Part shown: positions 29,494-37,676 of the stretch, in pieces
How the letters are laid out: each line of letters begins with the position of its first letter
Numbering within the stretch: position 1 is the stretch's first letter
DNA from: Streptomyces sp. NBC_01549
GTDB lineage: Bacteria > Actinomycetota > Actinomycetes > Streptomycetales > Streptomycetaceae
Direction: 5' to 3'
NCBI RefSeq assembly: GCF_026339955.1
Contig: NZ_JAPEPW010000001.1
Location: 5,725,001-5,789,000, forward strand
DNA: 64,000 nt
The notes under the pieces: model-generated
Database searches by the model: none
Seen by the model: the letters and a program-made list of their open reading frames with translations, nothing else
Told to the model about the DNA's origin: nothing
Program-made: the position numbers and the translations under genes

Positions 29494-30618
29494 GTGATCG
29501 ACGTGAAGGTCGGCATCCCCCGCGAGGTCAAGAACAACGAGTTCCGGGTGGCCATCACCCCCGCCGGTGTGCACGAGCTGGTGCGCAACGGCCACCAGGT
29601 CGTCGTCGAGCGCCACGCCGGTGTCGGCTCCTCGATCACGGACGACGAGTACGTTTCCGCCGGTGCGCGGATCCTGGAGACCGCCGACGAGGTCTGGGCC
29701 GCCGCCGACCTGCTGCTGAAGGTCAAGGAGCCCATCGCGGAGGAGTACCACCGCCTCCGCAAGGACCAGACCCTCTTCACCTACCTGCACCTGGCCGCTT
29801 CCAAGGAGTGCACGGACGCGCTCCTGGAGTCCGGCACCACGGCGATCGCGTACGAGACGGTCGAACTGCCGAGCCGCGCGCTGCCGCTGCTCGCCCCGAT
29901 GTCCGAGGTCGCGGGCCGCCTCGCCCCCCAGGTCGGCGCCTACCAGCTGATGCGTGCCAACGGCGGCCGCGGTGTGCTGCCCGGCGGTGTCCCGGGTGTG
30001 CTGCCCGCCAAGGCGGTCGTCATCGGCGGCGGCGTCTCCGGCTGGAACGCCGCGCAGATCGCCATCGGCATGGGCTTCCAGGTGACCCTGCTCGACCGCG
30101 ACATCAACAAGCTCAAGGAGGCGGACAAGATCTTCGGCACGAAGATCCAGACCGTCGTCTCCAACGCCTTCGAGCTCGAGAAGGCCTGCCTCGAGGCCGA
30201 CCTCGTCATCGGTGCCGTCCTCATCCCGGGTGCCAAGGCCCCGAAGCTGGTCACCAACGAGCTCGTGTCGCGGATGAAGGCGGGAAGTGTTCTTGTCGAT
30301 ATCGCGATCGACCAGGGCGGCTGCTTCGAGGACTCCCGCCCGACCACGCACGCCGAGCCGACCTTCCCGGTCCACAACTCGGTCTTCTACTGCGTCGCCA
30401 ACATGCCCGGCGCCGTGCCCAACACCTCGACGTACGCGCTGACCAACGCCACGCTGCCGTACATCGTGGAACTGGCCAACCGCGGCTGGGTCGAGGCGCT
30501 GCGCCGCGATCCCGCGCTGGCCAAGGGCCTCAACACGCACGACGGCAAGGTCGTTTACCGGGAGGTCGCGGAGGCGCACGGCCTGGAGCACGTGCAGCTG
30601 GAGTCCCTGCTCGGCTGA
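29494..30618 (+). CDS. ald: Alanine dehydrogenase
   Basis: 374-residue NAD-dependent alanine dehydrogenase (L-alanine to pyruvate and ammonium). The N-terminal KVGIPREVKNNEFRVAITPAGVHEL and the Rossmann motif VVIGGGVSGWNAAQIA near residue 172 are diagnostic, as is DIAIDQGGC and the length. An ATG at 29434 is in frame, but its product would carry an unrelated leader. GTG at 29494 or 29503 is better, with CAAGGA just upstream. A strong terminator follows. It probably links amino-acid nitrogen to central carbon, and the iterons in front suggest dedicated control. Confidence 0.95.
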   Translation: MIDVKVGIPREVKNNEFRVAITPAGVHELVRNGHQVVVERHAGVGSSITDDEYVSAGARILETADEVWAAADLLLKVKEPIAEEYHRLRKDQTLFTYLHLAASKECTDALLESGTTAIAYETVELPSRALPLLAPMSEVAGRLAPQVGAYQLMRANGGRGVLPGGVPGVLPAKAVVIGGGVSGWNAAQIAIGMGFQVTLLDRDINKLKEADKIFGTKIQTVVSNAFELEKACLEADLVIGAVLIPGAKAPKLVTNELVSRMKAGSVLVDIAIDQGGCFEDSRPTTHAEPTFPVHNSVFYCVANMPGAVPNTSTYALTNATLPYIVELANRGWVEALRRDPALAKGLNTHDGKVVYREVAEAHGLEHVQLESLLG

Positions 30619-30703
30619 GACACCGAAGGGTGACCGGACGCGTATTCGGCTGACCCGTCAATCGGCAAAAGGCGATACGTCAACACAGGTCGTCAACGCC
30701 CCG

Positions 30704-30742
30704 CACCCGGCCGGACCTTGCCCAACAAGGTCCGGCCGGGTG
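30704..30742 (+). terminator. ald terminator
   Basis: Perfect 17-bp stem (30704-30720 with 30726-30742) and a 5-base loop, 85 bases after the ald stop, with a TG-rich rather than T-rich tail. Confidence 0.85.
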
Positions 30743-30897
30743 TGTGTCGGGTCACTTTGCGACACACGTTCAACTCGCCACGAACGTAACCCTTCAACCG
30801 ATTCGCACACCCGTGAAACCTGCTGTGCGACGGCCTTACGCCCTTGACAGAGGGGTGTTCGGTTGCCGACGCATCGGGTCGGGTCCGGCGGATTGTG

Positions 30898-30927
30898 TTG
30901 CTGCGGACCGGTGACACGCCATAGAGT
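30898..30927 (+). promoter_or_regulatory. Putative promoter of the parA-scp operon
   Basis: TTGCTG (30898-30903), an 18-base spacer and TAGAGT (30922-30927) give a plausible vegetative promoter about 70 bases before the parA-like start. A consensus TTGACA at 30844 has no good -10 at 17-18 bases. The rest of 30619-30999 contains only the ald terminator. Confidence 0.45.
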
Positions 30928-30999
30928 CGCCAACCGTCGGCATGGTGCCACGCTGACCTATCGAGAAGTTTCCTGGTCACCAAGGAGGTAAGACGACTT

Positions 31000-32169
31000 G
31001 TGAATGAGTCGACATTTACTCCCGGGGGTGGTCAACCAGGAATGCCGGCGCGGGGCCAGGGCCCCACGGGGCTCGAGGCTGTCGGCTCCGTCGCTGTCCG
31101 AACCTTCGCAGCCCACAAGAGTCCCCGGATGACTCAGACAGCACACCCGAGCATGGATGGCCATCACGTGAACGCCATGGCCGGCAACGGAAGTGGCGAG
31201 AATCGCACCCACTTCGCCGACTACGACGAACTGCCCGAGGGGCACTTCTACGACCCCGATGCCGAATACGAGCCCGATCCGGAGTACGCGGCCACGCTCG
31301 CGCCCGACGCGGCCCGTCAGCGCCGTGAGCGCGTCGGTCCGACCGGACGCCCGCTGCCGTACTTCCCGATCCCGGGTCCGCTGACCAGTCACGGCCCCGC
31401 GACGATCATTGCGATGTGCAACCAGAAGGGCGGCGTCGGCAAGACGACGTCGACCATCAACCTGGGTGCCGCGCTCGCGGAGTACGGACGCCGGGTCCTG
31501 CTCGTCGACTTCGACCCGCAGGGCGCGCTCTCCGTGGGTCTCGGCGTCAACCCCATGGAGCTCGACCTCACCGTCTACAACCTGCTCATGGAGCGGGGCA
31601 TGGCGGCCGACGAGGTGCTCCTGAAGACGGCGGTCCCGAACATGGACCTGCTGCCCAGCAACATCGACCTGTCCGCCGCCGAAGTGCAGTTGGTGTCCGA
31701 GGTCGCGCGCGAGTCCACGCTGCAGCGCGCGCTGAAGCCGCTGATGGCCGACTACGACTACATCGTGATCGACTGTCAGCCCTCGCTCGGCCTGCTCACC
31801 GTCAACGCCCTCACGGCGGCCCACAAGGTGATCGTGCCGCTCGAGTGCGAGTTCTTCGCCCTGCGCGGTGTCGCGCTGCTCACCGAGACCATCGAGAAGG
31901 TCCAGGAGCGGCTCAACCCCGAGCTGGAGCTCGACGGCATCCTCGCCACGATGTACGACTCCCGCACGGTGCACAGCCGCGAGGTGCTCGCGCGCGTGGT
32001 CGAGGCGTTCGACGATCACGTCTACCACACGGTGATCGGCCGGACCGTCCGCTTCCCGGAGACCACCGTCGCCGGTGAGCCGATCACCACGTACGCCTCC
32101 AACTCCGTCGGTGCCGCCGCCTATCGCCAGCTCGCCAGGGAGGTGCTCGCCCGGTGTCACGCCGAGTGA
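31000..32169 (+). CDS. ParA/Soj-family ATPase
   Basis: 389-residue ParA-like protein. Residues 1 to about 130 are a polar, probably disordered extension. The ATPase domain then has the deviant Walker A CNQKGGVGKTTST, LLVDFDPQG, and IVIDCQPSLGLLTVNAL. A near-perfect AAGGAGGT lies 10 bases before the GTG start. It is not the oriC-linked parA, because it precedes scpA-scpB rather than parB; actinobacteria conserve this second ParA beside the condensin genes. Its end overlaps the next start by 16 bases. Role in chromosome organisation is inferred from context. Confidence 0.92.
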   Translation: MNESTFTPGGGQPGMPARGQGPTGLEAVGSVAVRTFAAHKSPRMTQTAHPSMDGHHVNAMAGNGSGENRTHFADYDELPEGHFYDPDAEYEPDPEYAATLAPDAARQRRERVGPTGRPLPYFPIPGPLTSHGPATIIAMCNQKGGVGKTTSTINLGAALAEYGRRVLLVDFDPQGALSVGLGVNPMELDLTVYNLLMERGMAADEVLLKTAVPNMDLLPSNIDLSAAEVQLVSEVARESTLQRALKPLMADYDYIVIDCQPSLGLLTVNALTAAHKVIVPLECEFFALRGVALLTETIEKVQERLNPELELDGILATMYDSRTVHSREVLARVVEAFDDHVYHTVIGRTVRFPETTVAGEPITTYASNSVGAAAYRQLAREVLARCHAE

Positions 32170-32717
32170 GTCTGCCGGGGGCCGACGAACTGTTCCGTAC
32201 CACCGGGGGCATGGCGCTCCAGTCATCCACCCCCACCCGCCGGACCAACGGCGAGGCCCGGGTGCCGGCTCCGGCCGGTGAGAGCGAGCCGGCCGCCGTC
32301 GCGGACGACGCGCCGCAGTCGGTGCCCGTGCGGGGCGGTGACGGCGAGGGTGACGAACACGTCGCCGCCGACGCCGACACGGGGGAGTCCCGCAGCCGGG
32401 GTACGGCCCCGGAGCGCTCGGCGCGGCGCCAGGCGACGCAGGAGGGCGCGGCCGGGCAGCAGCCCGCCCGTGGCAAGCGTTCCCGCGCCGCCAACCGGCG
32501 GCCCAGCGGGCGGGAGCGGCACGACGAGAAGATCACCGTGTACGTGTCCGCCGAGGAGCTCATGGACCTCGAGCACGCCCGGCTGGTGCTCCGCGGAGAA
32601 CACGGGCTCGCGGTCGACCGCGGCCGGATCGTCCGCGAGGCGGTCGCCGTCGTACTCGCCGATCTTGAATCCCGCGGGGACGCGAGCATCCTCGTACGAA
32701 GGCTTCGCGGGCGGTAG
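32154..32717 (+). CDS. Hypothetical protein with ribbon-helix-helix-like C-terminus
   Basis: 187 residues. The first 115 are disordered, rich in Ala, Gly, Arg and Glu, ending in a basic RGKRSRAANRRPSGRER patch. The last 65 (EKITVYVSAEELMDLEHARLVLRG, then DRGRIVREAVAVVLADLE) have the strand-helix-helix layout of CopG/ParG-type DNA-binding proteins. The GTG start overlaps the ParA-like gene by 16 bases, so the two are coupled. By analogy with ParA-ParG pairs it may be the DNA-binding partner of this ParA; that is inference from layout, not a family match I can prove. Confidence 0.65.
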   Translation: MSRRVSLPGADELFRTTGGMALQSSTPTRRTNGEARVPAPAGESEPAAVADDAPQSVPVRGGDGEGDEHVAADADTGESRSRGTAPERSARRQATQEGAAGQQPARGKRSRAANRRPSGRERHDEKITVYVSAEELMDLEHARLVLRGEHGLAVDRGRIVREAVAVVLADLESRGDASILVRRLRGR

Positions 32718-32735
32718 AGGTAGCCTGCGACGGCT

Positions 32736-33818
32736 ATGACCTCGAACGACACCTCTGTCCCCGCCGGCTCCGGCGGCCGTCGCCGTGTCCTGGGCCGGGG
32801 CCCCGGCGCGACGCCGGTCCCGACGGAGGGGCTGGGCGGACCGGCCGAGGATCCGGTCGAGGCGCCGGTCGAGCCGGTCACGGGGCGGGTCGAGTCGGCC
32901 GAGGGGCCCGTCGAGGCCGCCGCGGAGACGGTGCCCGAGCCTCCGGCCCAGGCCGAGGCTCCCGCGGCTGCCGGCGAAGTCGGTGACGGGGTCTTCAAGG
33001 TGCGGCTCGCCAACTTCGAGGGGCCGTTCGACCTGCTGCTTCAGTTGATCTCGAAGCACAAGCTCGATGTCACCGAAGTGGCGCTGTCCAAGGTCACCGA
33101 CGAGTTCATGGCGCACATCAGGGCGATGGGGCCGGACTGGGACCTCGACCAGACGACCGAGTTCCTGGTCGTCGCGGCGACGCTGCTCGATCTGAAGGCC
33201 GCCCGGCTGCTGCCCGCCGCCGAGGTCGAGGACGAGGCGGACCTCGCACTCCTGGAGGCGCGGGACCTGCTCTTCGCGCGGCTGCTGCAGTACCGCGCGT
33301 ACAAACAGATCGCGGACATCTTCAACGCCCGGCTCGAGGAAGAGGCCCGCCGCTACCCCCGTACCGTCGGGCTCGAACCCCACCATGCCGAGCTGCTGCC
33401 CGAGGTGGTCATCAGCATCGGGGCGGAAGGATTCGCCAGGCTCGCCGTGAAGGCGATGCAGCCCAAGCCCAAGCCGCAGGTGTACGTCGACCACATCCAC
33501 GCCCCGCTGGTGAGCGTGCAGGAGCAGGCCGGGATCGTGGTGGCGCGGCTGCGGGAGCACGGGGAGGCCAGTTTCCGCGCCCTTGTCGAGGACACCGAGG
33601 ACACCCTCACCGTCGTGGCCCGGTTCCTGGCCCTGCTGGAGCTCTACCGGGAGAAGGCCGTGGCCCTCGACCAGGAGGAGGCCCTCGGGGAGCTCATGGT
33701 GCGCTGGACGGGCGGGGACGGCGACGCCCAGCCGAGGGTGACGGACGAGTTCGACCGCCCGGCGGAGGCGGCCAAGGACGACAAGATCAAGGACGGCGCC
33801 AAGGAGGAGAAGGCGTGA
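32736..33818 (+). CDS. scpA: Segregation and condensation protein A
   Basis: 360-residue kleisin subunit of the SMC-ScpAB condensin. About 85 Pro/Glu/Val-rich residues precede the conserved core FKVRLANFEGPFDLLLQLISKHKLDVTEVALSKVTDEFM, the LVVAATLLDLKAARLLP helix, and a C-terminal winged-helix region (VVARFLALLELYREKAVAL). The N-terminal extension is longer than in Bacillus. The stop overlaps scpB (GTGA). The ATG has only a weak GAGGT upstream. Confidence 0.95.
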   Translation: MTSNDTSVPAGSGGRRRVLGRGPGATPVPTEGLGGPAEDPVEAPVEPVTGRVESAEGPVEAAAETVPEPPAQAEAPAAAGEVGDGVFKVRLANFEGPFDLLLQLISKHKLDVTEVALSKVTDEFMAHIRAMGPDWDLDQTTEFLVVAATLLDLKAARLLPAAEVEDEADLALLEARDLLFARLLQYRAYKQIADIFNARLEEEARRYPRTVGLEPHHAELLPEVVISIGAEGFARLAVKAMQPKPKPQVYVDHIHAPLVSVQEQAGIVVARLREHGEASFRALVEDTEDTLTVVARFLALLELYREKAVALDQEEALGELMVRWTGGDGDAQPRVTDEFDRPAEAAKDDKIKDGAKEEKA

Positions 33819-34471
33819 GCGAGGAGACCACCGACGTCCCGGCGGGCCTGCGTACCGTCGCCGACCTCGACCTGAAGCCCGCCCTGGAGGCCGTCCTCAT
33901 GGTCGTGGACGAGCCCGCGACCGAGGAGCACCTCGCGAAGATCCTGGAGCGGCCCAAACGGCAGATCAAGGACGCGCTGCGGGAGCTGGCCGACGAGTAC
34001 ACCGTCCAGGGCCGCGGTTTCGAGCTGCGGCTCATCGCGGGCGGCTGGCGTTTCTACACCCGGCCCGAGTACGCGGCGGCCGTCGAACGCTTCGTCCTCG
34101 ACGGGCAGCAGGCCCGGCTCACGCAGGCGGCCCTTGAGACCCTGGCGGTCGTCGCCTACCGCCAGCCGGTCAGCCGATCCCGGGTCTCGGCGGTCCGCGG
34201 AGTGAACTGTGACGGGGTGATGCGCACCCTGTTGCAGCGCGGTCTGGTCGAGGAGGCGGGCACGGAACCCGAAACAGGTGCGATCCTGTACGTGACGACG
34301 AACTACTTCCTGGAGCGAATGGGCCTGCGCGGTCTGGACGAGCTCCCGGAGCTCGCGCCCTTCCTTCCCGAGGCGGACGCGATCGAGGCCGAGACGCTGG
34401 AAGGGGTCCCGTCGTTCGATCCGGATGCACCGGACGCAGATGCAGACGACACGACGACGACGGAACTTTGA
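33815..34471 (+). CDS. scpB: Segregation and condensation protein B
   Basis: 218-residue dimeric winged-helix protein that binds ScpA. Conserved blocks are LEAVLMVVDEPATEEHLAKIL, AALETLAVVAYRQPVSRSRVSAVRGVNCDGVMRTLLQRGLVEEAG, and LYVTTNYFLERMGLRGLDELPELAPFLP. It starts at GTG within the scpA stop and ends by sharing one base with the next ATG (TGATG). An acidic, low-complexity tail follows the core. Confidence 0.95.
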   Translation: MSEETTDVPAGLRTVADLDLKPALEAVLMVVDEPATEEHLAKILERPKRQIKDALRELADEYTVQGRGFELRLIAGGWRFYTRPEYAAAVERFVLDGQQARLTQAALETLAVVAYRQPVSRSRVSAVRGVNCDGVMRTLLQRGLVEEAGTEPETGAILYVTTNYFLERMGLRGLDELPELAPFLPEADAIEAETLEGVPSFDPDAPDADADDTTTTEL

Positions 34472-35643
34472 TGCGAAGCAGTGGCAGTGGCAGTGGCAGG
34501 AACAGCGGGCGCGGCAACCCGCGGGGAACCGGCGGGGGCAGCAGCCCGCGGGGAACCGGCGGGGGCGGCAACCCGCGGGGGAGCGGTGGGGGCGGCAACC
34601 CGCGGGGGAGCGGTGGGAGCGGCTCCCAGCCGAGGAGCGCGGGAGGGCGCGACGACAGGCCGAAGCGTCCCAGCAAGCCCCGTCCCGAGGAGCGCCGCTA
34701 CGACGTAGGCCCCGGGGCCTCGCCGGACGGCCCGAAGTCCGGGCGCGGCAACGCGGCGCGCGGCGGCGCCAAGGGCGGCCCCAAGCAGGGCCAGCAGCGC
34801 GGCGGCCGTACGGAGCCCTCGCGCTCCCGCGAGTACGAGACGCGGACCGAGGAGCGCAACCGGGACCGGTACGCGGGCAAGCCTGACGTCAAGCTGCCCA
34901 AGACCTTCCCGGGCGCCGAGCAGGAGGGTGAGCGCCTGCAGAAGGTGCTCGCGCGTGCGGGCTACGGCTCCCGGCGCTCCTGCGAGGAGCTGATCGAGCA
35001 GGCCAGGGTCGAGGTCAACGGCGAGATCGTCCTGGAGCAGGGTCTGCGCGTCGACCCGGAGCACGACGAGATCAAGGTCGACGGGCTGACCGTGGCCACG
35101 CAGTCGTATCAGTTCTTCTCGCTGAACAAGCCGGCCGGCGTCGTCTCGACGATGGAGGACCCCGAGGGCCGGCAGTGCCTCGGCGACTACGTCACCAACC
35201 GGGAGACGCGGCTCTTCCACGTCGGGCGGCTCGACACCGAGACCGAGGGCGTCATCCTGCTCACCAACCACGGCGAGCTGGCCCACCGCCTGACCCACCC
35301 CAAGTACGGCGTGAAGAAGACCTACCTCGCGCACATCGTGGGCCCCATCCCGCGCGACCTGGGCAAGCAGCTCAAGGACGGCATCCAGCTGGAGGACGGG
35401 TACGCGAAGGCGGACCACTTCCGGGTCGTCGAGCAGACCGGCAAGAACTACCTCGTCGAGGTGACCCTGCACGAGGGCCGCAAGCACATCGTGCGCCGCA
35501 TGCTCGCCGAGGCCGGCTTCCCGGTCGACAAGCTCGTGCGGGTGTCCTTCGGCCCGATCACCCTGGGCGACCAGAAGTCGGGCTGGCTGCGCCGCCTGTC
35601 GAACACCGAGGTCGGGATGCTCATGCAGGAGGTCGATCTCTAG
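34471..35643 (+). CDS. rluB: rRNA pseudouridine synthase (RluB/RsuA family) with long Gly/Arg-rich N-terminus
   Basis: 390 residues. The first 145 are low-complexity, with repeated GGGGNPRGSG units then Arg/Glu-rich sequence. An S4 domain follows (RLQKVLARAGYGSRRSCEELIEQ), then the RsuA-like catalytic domain with HVGRLDTETEG (catalytic Asp) and LHEGRKHIVRRMLAEAG. It should convert a 23S rRNA uridine to pseudouridine. The ATG shares a base with the scpB stop, and scpA-scpB-rluB order is common. The repeat-rich extension is unusual in length and may be an RNA tether. Confidence 0.93.
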   Translation: MRSSGSGSGRNSGRGNPRGTGGGSSPRGTGGGGNPRGSGGGGNPRGSGGSGSQPRSAGGRDDRPKRPSKPRPEERRYDVGPGASPDGPKSGRGNAARGGAKGGPKQGQQRGGRTEPSRSREYETRTEERNRDRYAGKPDVKLPKTFPGAEQEGERLQKVLARAGYGSRRSCEELIEQARVEVNGEIVLEQGLRVDPEHDEIKVDGLTVATQSYQFFSLNKPAGVVSTMEDPEGRQCLGDYVTNRETRLFHVGRLDTETEGVILLTNHGELAHRLTHPKYGVKKTYLAHIVGPIPRDLGKQLKDGIQLEDGYAKADHFRVVEQTGKNYLVEVTLHEGRKHIVRRMLAEAGFPVDKLVRVSFGPITLGDQKSGWLRRLSNTEVGMLMQEVDL

Positions 35644-35781
35644 GCCCCGCCCGACGGCCCTGGAGGGCCCTGTGCGCCCTCCGCCCGCCTTCCCCGCCCA
35701 TCCGGGAGCACGGCGGGCTCCTGTGCGCTCCAGGGGCCACTGAGGGCTTCTGTCGCGGATGCACGAAACGCGGCAGAGGTC

Positions 35782-35828
35782 TTGTGGACACGCACTCGCA
35801 CTTTTTAGAGTCGTCATGACTATTAGTC
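35782..35828 (+). promoter_or_regulatory. Promoter with overlapping palindromes before the NrtR-like gene
   Basis: TTGTGG (35782-35787), 18 bases, TAGAGT (35806-35811). The predicted start falls on GACTA-T-TAGTC (35818-35828), adjacent to GTCATGAC (35813-35820). This arrangement suits repression by the NrtR-like product itself. Confidence 0.55.
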
Positions 35829-35831
35829 GCG

Positions 35832-36629
35832 GTGATCGCGGGGCGCGGTGGGGAGCGGGGGCGGGTGGGCGTGCACGCACAGGAAGGCCGCTCGCCCGGT
35901 GGCGACGCCCCCGAGGGCTATGACAAGTACGCCTTCGAACCCTTCGCCGTCACCGTCGACCTCGCCGTCCTGACCGTCCGCGCGGGCGAGCTCGAGGTGC
36001 TGCTCGTCGAACGGGGGCAGGAACCGTACGCCGGCCGCTGGGCGCTGCCCGGCGGCTTCGTGCTGCCGAAGGAGTCCGCGGAGACGGCCGCCCTGCGCGA
36101 ACTGGCCGAGGAGACCGGTGTCCCGGACCTCTCCTGCCTCCATCTGGAACAACTGCGGACCTACAGCGAACCCGACCGTGACCCGAGAATGCGGGTCGTC
36201 TCCGTCGCGTTCGCCGCGCTGCTCCCCGACCCTCCCGAGCCGCACGGCGGCGGGGACGCGGCGCAGGCCCGGTGGGTGCCGTACGGCTCGGTCGGCGCGC
36301 TCGCCTTCGACCACGACCGCATCCTCGCCGACGCCCACGAACGCGTCGGCGCCAAGCTCGAGTACACCTGTCTGGCCACGTCCTTCTGCCCGCCCGAGTT
36401 CACCCTCGGTGAGCTGCAACGGGTCTACGAGACGGTGTGGGGCGCCGTCCTCGACCGGCCCAACTTCCGGCGCAAGGTCCTCGCCACGCCCGGGTTCGTC
36501 GAACCGGTCCCGGGGGCCGCGCGCCTCACCGGAGGCCGCGGCAAACCCGCCGCGCTCTACCGCGCGGGCGGCGCCACCGCCCTGCAGCCACCCCTGCTGC
36601 GTCCCCCTTCGGAAGGACGTCCCTCATGA
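35832..36629 (+). CDS. NrtR-like Nudix-domain transcriptional regulator
   Basis: 265 residues from the first GTG; a GTG at 35871 giving 252 residues is equally credible. An N-terminal Nudix-like domain (RWALPGGFVLPKESAETAALRELAEETGV) is followed by a winged-helix C-terminal part (FTLGELQRVYETVWGAVLDRPNFRRKVL), the architecture of NrtR regulators of NAD metabolism, which sense ADP-ribose. Its Nudix box is nearly complete, so hydrolase activity is not excluded. It overlaps the ADP-ribosylglycohydrolase start (ATGA), linking the two functionally. A palindromic site lies at its own promoter. Confidence 0.85.
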   Translation: MIAGRGGERGRVGVHAQEGRSPGGDAPEGYDKYAFEPFAVTVDLAVLTVRAGELEVLLVERGQEPYAGRWALPGGFVLPKESAETAALRELAEETGVPDLSCLHLEQLRTYSEPDRDPRMRVVSVAFAALLPDPPEPHGGGDAAQARWVPYGSVGALAFDHDRILADAHERVGAKLEYTCLATSFCPPEFTLGELQRVYETVWGAVLDRPNFRRKVLATPGFVEPVPGAARLTGGRGKPAALYRAGGATALQPPLLRPPSEGRPS

Positions 36630-37651
36630 CCACCACCTCGACGCTCGCGAAGCACGCCGCCACCGGTTCCCTGCTCGGCCTCGCCCTCGGCGACGCGCTG
36701 GGCTTCCCGACCGAGTTCAACGACGTCCCCTCGATCCTGGCCAAGTTCGGCCCCTGGCGGGAGATGAGTCTGCCGCGGCCCGCGATCGTCACGGACGACA
36801 CACAGATGACGCTGGCGCTGGGGCGGGGACTGCGTACGGCGATGGACCGCGGCCTGCTCACACCGCTGCGGATGGAACGGCCGGTGCGCGAGGAGTTCGT
36901 GGACTGGTACCAGTCGCCCGACAACAACCGTGCGCCCGGCCGCACCTGCCTCGTGGCCTGCAACCTCCTGAAGACCGAGGGCCGGCCCTGGCAGGAGGCC
37001 AGCCAGATCGGCTCCAAGGGGTGCGGGGCCAACATGCGAGTGGCGCCGGTCGGGCTCGTACGGGGGCTCAGCGACGAACAGCGTTCGGGCGCCGCGCAGT
37101 TGCAGGCCGCGCTCACCCACGGCCATCCCACCGCGCTCGCCGCCTCTGACCTCACCGCGCACGCCGTGTGGCTCCTCGCCGGAGGCGCCGAGCCGACCGA
37201 ACTGATCGGCCTCCTGCGCTCGTACGCCCAGGAGAACCGCGGCCGCTACCTCTCCCGCTGGCTCGGTGACCTGTGGACCCGCAGCCAGGACCCCACGCCG
37301 GAGCACTTCATCGGACGCGGCTGGGACGAGTGCCTCGAGGTCCTCGACCGCCTTCAGGACGCCGTGCGCACCGCCTCGCCCGAGAGCGACCCGTGCCTGG
37401 CCACCGGCGCGGGCTGGATCGCCGAGGAGGCGCTCGCCACCGGACTGCTCTGCTTCCTGCAGTTCGTCGACGAGCCCGTCACCGCGCTGCGCCGTGCGGC
37501 CTGCACCTCCGGCGACTCCGACTCCATCGCCTGCCTGACGGGCGCGTTCGCCGGCGCCCACCACGGCTCCGACGCCTGGCCGACGGAATGGGCCGACCGC
37601 ATCGAGTACCAGAGCGACCTCATGTCGCTGGGGGCGCTCTGGGATGCCTGA
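36626..37651 (+). CDS. ADP-ribosylglycohydrolase family protein
   Basis: 341 residues with the ARH/DraG fold. Conserved metal-site motifs are GLALGDALG near residue 20, VTDDTQMTLALG near 55 and the C-terminal CTSGDSDSIACLTGAFAGA. Such enzymes remove ADP-ribose from proteins or nucleic acids or hydrolyse related conjugates. The ATG overlaps the stop of the NrtR-like gene and has GGAAGGAC about 9 bases upstream. The last 16 bases are imperfectly duplicated just downstream (37637-37652 and 37659-37674). Confidence 0.9.
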   Translation: MTTTSTLAKHAATGSLLGLALGDALGFPTEFNDVPSILAKFGPWREMSLPRPAIVTDDTQMTLALGRGLRTAMDRGLLTPLRMERPVREEFVDWYQSPDNNRAPGRTCLVACNLLKTEGRPWQEASQIGSKGCGANMRVAPVGLVRGLSDEQRSGAAQLQAALTHGHPTALAASDLTAHAVWLLAGGAEPTELIGLLRSYAQENRGRYLSRWLGDLWTRSQDPTPEHFIGRGWDECLEVLDRLQDAVRTASPESDPCLATGAGWIAEEALATGLLCFLQFVDEPVTALRRAACTSGDSDSIACLTGAFAGAHHGSDAWPTEWADRIEYQSDLMSLGALWDA

Positions 37652-37674
37652 GAGACGTCTCTGGGATGCTTGAG
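37637..37674 (+). repeat. 22-base tandem duplication at the ADP-ribosylglycohydrolase stop
   Basis: CTCTGGGATGCCTGAG (37637-37652) recurs as CTCTGGGATGCTTGAG (37659-37674), one mismatch in 16. The copy fills the whole gap up to the next start codon. Confidence 0.8.
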
Positions 37675-37676
37675 CG

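Noticed and set aside
30844..30872. TTGACA at 30844 as the parA-like gene promoter
   Set aside because: No TANNNT hexamer lies 16-19 bases downstream; the TTGCTG-18-TAGAGT pair is better.
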